Assembly (NCBI GenBank): GCA_963810525.1
Contig: CAWENB010000003.1
Span: 744,001-808,000 of the forward strand
Length of the DNA stretch: 64,000 nt
Source: JAICLK01 sp963810525
GTDB lineage: Bacteria; Patescibacteriota; Saccharimonadia; Saccharimonadales; UBA4665
Direction of reading: 5' to 3'
Positions 60,525 to 64,000 of this stretch are shown piece after piece; the first letter of the stretch is position 1; each line of letters starts with the position of its first letter. The notes under the pieces were generated by a model. It had not been told where the DNA came from, made no database searches, and saw nothing but the letters and a program-made list of their open reading frames with translations. A program made the translations under genes and the position numbers.

Positions 60525-60905
60525 TTAAGCCTCGGCGTTTTCATGCTTACTAGTATGTTCGTCCAGCTTGTGGAGTAGAATTAGGGCTTTTTCAATGTAG
60601 CCTATACGGTGGCTCGTTACAAGTTTTGTTGACAGCTTGTGGACCTGATGCCCAACGATCTTGACGGCTTCGTCTAGTGATCGAACGCTACTGCTACGTA
60701 TCCGCAAAGCTTTATCAAGCTTTTTGGCTCCCTCATGTGTGGCCATTACCGTACCGTTAACCGTGGTCATTTCTCTGTCTAGTTGGTCGGCTTTTTCTTT
60801 GAAGGGAGCTACGTACTGGCCTAATTTGGCGTCAAGCGCTTCGATTGGCTCTGCACTGTAGTCGTCTATATACTTGGCAACTAAATGTACATCGTCGCGG
60901 CTCAT
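60525..60905 (-). CDS. hypothetical coiled-coil protein
   Basis: 126 residues, almost all helical, with heptad-like spacing (IEALDAKLGQYVAPFKEKAD, DEAVKIVGHQVHKLSTKL). No signal peptide or family. TAGGAT (minus strand, 60917-60912) lies 6 nt before the ATG. It is 9 nt upstream of xth on the same strand, so may be co-transcribed. Confidence 0.6.
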   Translation of the reverse strand: MSRDDVHLVAKYIDDYSAEPIEALDAKLGQYVAPFKEKADQLDREMTTVNGTVMATHEGAKKLDKALRIRSSSVRSLDEAVKIVGHQVHKLSTKLVTSHRIGYIEKALILLHKLDEHTSKHENAEA

Positions 60906-60947
60906 GCACTCATCCTAGCACGCGCGTTGTTTGATTACTACAAATGC

Positions 60948-60976
60948 TTGACGCTTGAACGGGCGGCTCGTATATT
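60948..60976 (+). promoter_or_regulatory. promoter of pyrH
   Basis: TTGACG at 60948-60953, a 17-bp spacer and TATATT at 60971-60976; the ATG is 8 nt later. It is divergent from the 60905 gene's -10, so the two genes share a 79-bp intergenic region. Confidence 0.75.
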
Positions 60977-60984
60977 TAGCAGCG

Positions 60985-61809
60985 ATGTCTGAAAACAAAC
61001 GTATCATTCACCTCAAGCAATCCGGTGAGCTGTTGACCGATGAACCGGGTGAGCGCTGGACGCTGCCCGCGTTAGGAAAGGCGGCCAAGCGGATCGGCGA
61101 TGTGCAAATTTACGCCGAGCGACTTGGCGTGGCTGGACTTTTAATTGTATCGGGCGGCGGTAATGTACCTGACGGATTCGGGCGCGGTGCCAATATGCGC
61201 GAGAAATTTGGCGACAATGCTATCACACGCTACGCCGATGTAATTGGTCGGCGGTCCACCATGGACAATACTATCATGCTGTCCGCGGCACTTTTTGACG
61301 CCGGCGTGCCGCACGTATTGATGGCGGCTCCGGAATCAGCCTTTCATGATCCGACGCTCGGTGATGTGCCAGAATATACTCCCGAAAAAGTACAGGCTGC
61401 ATACCGGGATGGGAAAGTCGTACTCATGGCCGGCGGCAGCGGCAAGGACCATCAGACTACCGATGCGGGAGTCGTAGAATATGCCATGTGGCAAGCCAAG
61501 GCTTATCCGGAACTTAAAAGCATCGCGCTGAAAGCCACTAAGTTTAACGGCGTATATGATGATGACCCGGCAATGCACCCGGACGCCCGGCGGTATGCTG
61601 CATTGTCGGCGGGTTTCATGCTGGACAATTACGGACGCTTCAAAGCGGTCGACCGACGCTGCCTGGAGATTCTGAGTAAGGCGGGCAGCGTGAACATTGA
61701 TGTGCGTCTACAGGTCTATGCGGCTGAGTATAGTGTAGTGCGGGCTCTCGAGGACGAAAAGCTCGGCACAACGATATTCTCTCAGCCTACCGAAGCCGTG
61801 TTCGCCTGA
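60985..61809 (+). CDS. pyrH: UMP kinase-like amino-acid-kinase-fold protein
   Basis: About 274 residues. IIHLKQSGELL at the start, VSGGGNVPDG (about 52-61), RRSTMDNTIMLSAAL, LMAGGSGKDHQTTD and KATKFNGVYDDDP fit the PyrH group of the amino-acid-kinase fold, which phosphorylates UMP to UDP. The N-terminal KxSGE motif is spaced unusually (KQSGE) and the protein is about 35 residues longer than E. coli PyrH, so it is a divergent member. Its 3' end overlaps the convergent Clp gene by 28 nt. Confidence 0.75.
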   Translation: MSENKRIIHLKQSGELLTDEPGERWTLPALGKAAKRIGDVQIYAERLGVAGLLIVSGGGNVPDGFGRGANMREKFGDNAITRYADVIGRRSTMDNTIMLSAALFDAGVPHVLMAAPESAFHDPTLGDVPEYTPEKVQAAYRDGKVVLMAGGSGKDHQTTDAGVVEYAMWQAKAYPELKSIALKATKFNGVYDDDPAMHPDARRYAALSAGFMLDNYGRFKAVDRRCLEILSKAGSVNIDVRLQVYAAEYSVVRALEDEKLGTTIFSQPTEAVFA

Positions 61810-64000
61810 CCCGATTGCGGTGAGAGGTCGCCGGCGTCGAGTACCACGTGGTCGCCTGGATTAACCTGTCCGCTCAAAATGCGCGAGGCGATTGAATCCT
61901 GGACGGTTCGTTGCAGCATTCGGCGCATCGGGCGGGCGCCGAGGCGCGGATCATAACCGGCTTTGACAATTTGGGCTGTGGCCGTCGACGTCAGCTCGAC
62001 GGAAATGTTTTGATTAGCAAGCGTTTTATTGACATCGGCCATCATAAGGTTAACGACCTGGCCAAGCTCGGCTTCGTTAAGCGGCCGGAATAGCACTATT
62101 TCATCGAAGCGGTTGAGGAGTTCCGGTTTGAACTGGCCACTATCGATGAGCTGGTTGGTAAAATCTTCTTCGAAAGTTTCCAGCGGTTCGCCGGCATCGA
62201 TGCGTTGCCGAATATAATCCGCCCCGGCATTGGAGGTAGCGATGATGATGCAATCCTTAAATGAGCTTGGCCGCCCGGATATGTCGGTCAGTTGGCCTTC
62301 GTCAAGCAGTTGCAGGAGTAGGTTTAGGATGTTCGGGTGGGCCTTTTCAATTTCGTCGAGCAGAACGACGCTGAAAGGCTGTTCTCGCACGGCCAGTATC
62401 AGACTCTTCGATTCGTTAGCGCCATTTGCCAACAGGCGCTGCACGTCGTCCGGTTGCTGGTATTCGGACATATCGAGCCTGATCATATTTGCTTCGGCAC
62501 CAAAGTACGTGGCAGCGATAGATTTGGCGAGCTCGGTTTTACCTACGCCGGTCGGGCCAAGGAAGAGGAAACTGCCGATCGGACGATTCGGATTAGCCAC
62601 CCCTGCCCGGGCGCGTCGGAGCGCCGCCGCGACTACGTTTACTGCGCGGCTTTGATTAATCATGCGCTGGTGGATGCGATCTTCAAGATGCAGCAGTTGG
62701 TCGGCTTCGACCGGCGCGGCCGCTCCAACTTTCACGCCGTGCGTTTGTTCGATGGTCCGCTGGACCGAGCCGACAGTCACGACACCACCGGTACTTCTGG
62801 TAGTTGACTGCTCGAGCAAGCGGATCGCCTTGCCGGGATATGCCAGATCTTGCTCGTAGCGTCCGCTTAGACGATAGGCTTCGCGGATGGCCTCGTATGT
62901 AATAAGTACGTTGTGTTTATTCTCTAGGATGACGGTTTCGTCTTCGACGATACGCATGGTGTCGGCTTCGTTCGGTGAGTTTAACACAATGGGCGTCAGT
63001 AGGCCCGCGAACGCCTCATTGTTGACTTTTAGCCGCTGGTAGTCGTTCGGGGTCATGGCGAAAATCATCTGCGCGGTATGGCTTTGGACAATCGGCAGCA
63101 GGATTTGCGTAATATCGAATGAGCCCGGTCCGCTGCCGAAAAACAACTGCGCATCATCAAAAAACAGGATGATGTTGCCAGCATGCGCCGTTTCCTGCAA
63201 CAGCATGAGCACGATTTGCTCCAAATCGCCTGGCCCGCGGGCATTGGCTAGCAAAACTGAAGGTTCCAGCCGGATTATTTGCAGATGAGACAAACGCGGG
63301 CTATTTTTCATCATAAGGAGCGCTTGCGCGAGCGCTGAAACGTGCTCAGTCTTGCCAACACCTGTCGGGCCGATTAACGTAATGGCTGGTGCACCGGTAC
63401 TGAGTGCCGATTTGATAGCATTGACAGTCGGTGATTCTGCCAGCCAGTCATGATGGCCGCCGCTGTGCTCGACGGTTAGACTAATGTTGTAGCCGAACTG
63501 GTTGAGGCGCGGCGTAAAGCCGTTAGCCCAGTCACGGCCGACACCGCCGAAAAACGGTTTGTCGCGCCTCATGCTTTCCAGCCCGCGCTCAATCCAATCG
63601 ACAATGCTTTCGACGTCAGTCCTCGTCAGCTTCATATGCGTCAAAATCTGCTGAATAGCGGGCGACGAAGTGATAAGCGCCGCTGCGATATGATACGGCT
63701 CGATACGTTGGCTCTGTGTGCGTGCTGCCAACCGTAGCGTTTCATCCCAGACGACTGGCATATCGGTAGCCGTACCGCCTAAATTTTCCGCCACGATATT
63801 TTTGGGCAGCAACAAGTGATTTGTAATGAAGGTCACTTGCCAATTCGGTGCAAGTGACTGCCACAATACCGTCGGCGTCAACGGCACTGCCGGATTTAGA
63901 GTGCCCAGTACATCGGCTGACAAACGATCGTCGAGCCGATTCCCGGTCGGCGGCAACGGCTCTAAATCATAGTGGTACCATGCGGCAAGTGCATAGCACA
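61782..64000 (-). CDS. Clp-type AAA+ ATPase (ClpB/ClpC-like), 5'-partial
   Basis: At least 738 residues; the frame is open to the window edge, so the gene begins beyond base 64000. An N-terminal Clp-like repeat part (about 70-135 from the TTG at 63956) is followed by AAA1 (LIGPTGVGKTEHV, IILFFDDAQLFFG) and AAA2 (LFLGPTGVGKTELAKS, VVLLDEIEKAHP, ATSNAG) and a C-terminal D2-small domain (GYDPRLGARPMRRMLQRTVQ). Two ATPase rings unfold proteins for ClpP or disaggregation. The AAA1 arginine and pore motifs could not be assigned, so ClpB versus ClpC is open. Confidence 0.88.
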   Translation of the reverse strand, partial: CYALAAWYHYDLEPLPPTGNRLDDRLSADVLGTLNPAVPLTPTVLWQSLAPNWQVTFITNHLLLPKNIVAENLGGTATDMPVVWDETLRLAARTQSQRIEPYHIAAALITSSPAIQQILTHMKLTRTDVESIVDWIERGLESMRRDKPFFGGVGRDWANGFTPRLNQFGYNISLTVEHSGGHHDWLAESPTVNAIKSALSTGAPAITLIGPTGVGKTEHVSALAQALLMMKNSPRLSHLQIIRLEPSVLLANARGPGDLEQIVLMLLQETAHAGNIILFFDDAQLFFGSGPGSFDITQILLPIVQSHTAQMIFAMTPNDYQRLKVNNEAFAGLLTPIVLNSPNEADTMRIVEDETVILENKHNVLITYEAIREAYRLSGRYEQDLAYPGKAIRLLEQSTTRSTGGVVTVGSVQRTIEQTHGVKVGAAAPVEADQLLHLEDRIHQRMINQSRAVNVVAAALRRARAGVANPNRPIGSFLFLGPTGVGKTELAKSIAATYFGAEANMIRLDMSEYQQPDDVQRLLANGANESKSLILAVREQPFSVVLLDEIEKAHPNILNLLLQLLDEGQLTDISGRPSSFKDCIIIATSNAGADYIRQRIDAGEPLETFEEDFTNQLIDSGQFKPELLNRFDEIVLFRPLNEAELGQVVNLMMADVNKTLANQNISVELTSTATAQIVKAGYDPRLGARPMRRMLQRTVQDSIASRILSGQVNPGDHVVLDAGDLSPQSGQANTASVG

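Noticed and set aside
1..64000. CRISPR array or prophage
   Set aside because: No regularly spaced repeats, no cas genes and no phage structural genes were seen.

Overview
ORGANISM. The window looks like a chromosome segment of a Patescibacteria/CPR bacterium, most likely Candidatus Saccharibacteria (TM7). I infer this from the compact layout, small cell-surface and regulatory genes of Patescibacterial type, a sigma-region-4/HARE-HTH fusion, a CDP-archaeol-synthase-like enzyme in a bacterial setting, and a reduced dcw (division and cell wall) cluster. TGA is used as a stop throughout, so the code is standard and not the UGA-Gly code of Gracilibacteria/Absconditabacteria. G+C is roughly half by eye. 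Many genes have a TANNNT -10 box only 6-10 nt before the start codon and no Shine-Dalgarno, which implies leaderless mRNAs. A minority have strong AGGAGG sites.

LAYOUT. 0-14.2 kb: mostly plus-strand housekeeping and accessory enzymes (DUF218 protein, PfkB kinase, RNase HI, NUDIX, hydrolase, two SDRs, NYN nuclease-like protein, Pif1-HRDC helicase, a phospholipid mini-operon, peptide deformylase, prephenate dehydratase, MBL-fold hydrolase, GH1 glycosidase). 14.2-23.4 kb: the dcw cluster mraZ-rsmH-ftsL-ftsI-mraY-ftsW-murG-ftsQ. It is preceded by DnaA-box-like sites and MraZ boxes that overlap its promoter, and rsmH carries four frameshifts. 23.4-24.25 kb: AT-rich gene-free gap at which gene direction flips from mainly plus to mainly minus. 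24.25-30 kb: sigma4-HARE regulator, topA (frameshifted), a 56-residue membrane protein, a dprA pseudogene, and a strongly predicted ~345-nt structured ncRNA. 30-38.5 kb: pth, an unknown oxygenase-like protein, der, a ricin-lectin surface protein, an RsuA-family pseudouridine synthase, a response regulator with a long Pro/Ala tail and its histidine kinase, tRNA-Glu(CTC). 38.7-46 kb: cupin, secreted GH16-like protein, DUF2277, P-loop kinase, an IS30 element, an unknown repeat-bearing membrane protein, rlmH, TylF-like methyltransferase, glutamine amidotransferase. 46-51 kb: DUF3048-kinase-regulator operon and gltX. 51-55.4 kb: DUF4367, PEGA and sortase surface proteins, then tRNA-Leu(CAA). 55.7-64 kb: NADHX-dehydratase-like protein, HAD phosphatase, proline iminopeptidase, MazG-like NTP pyrophosphatase, VOC protein, exonuclease III, UMP kinase, and a Clp-type AAA+ ATPase that runs off the window.

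HOW THE GENES FIT. Peptidoglycan synthesis and septation are the core. Two kinase/regulator pairs and several membrane-anchored extracellular proteins (lectin, GH16, sortase, PEGA, DUF4367, DUF3048) suggest investment in surface sensing and contact, as expected for an epibiont. Salvage-like functions (lone prephenate dehydratase, P-loop kinase, peptidase, phospholipid head-group enzymes) fit a host-dependent lifestyle. Several genes (rnhA, rsmH, topA, the DUF4367 gene, a small ORF at 29.7 kb) have reading-frame breaks. In essential genes these may be indel errors in the sequence, whereas dprA looks truly decayed.
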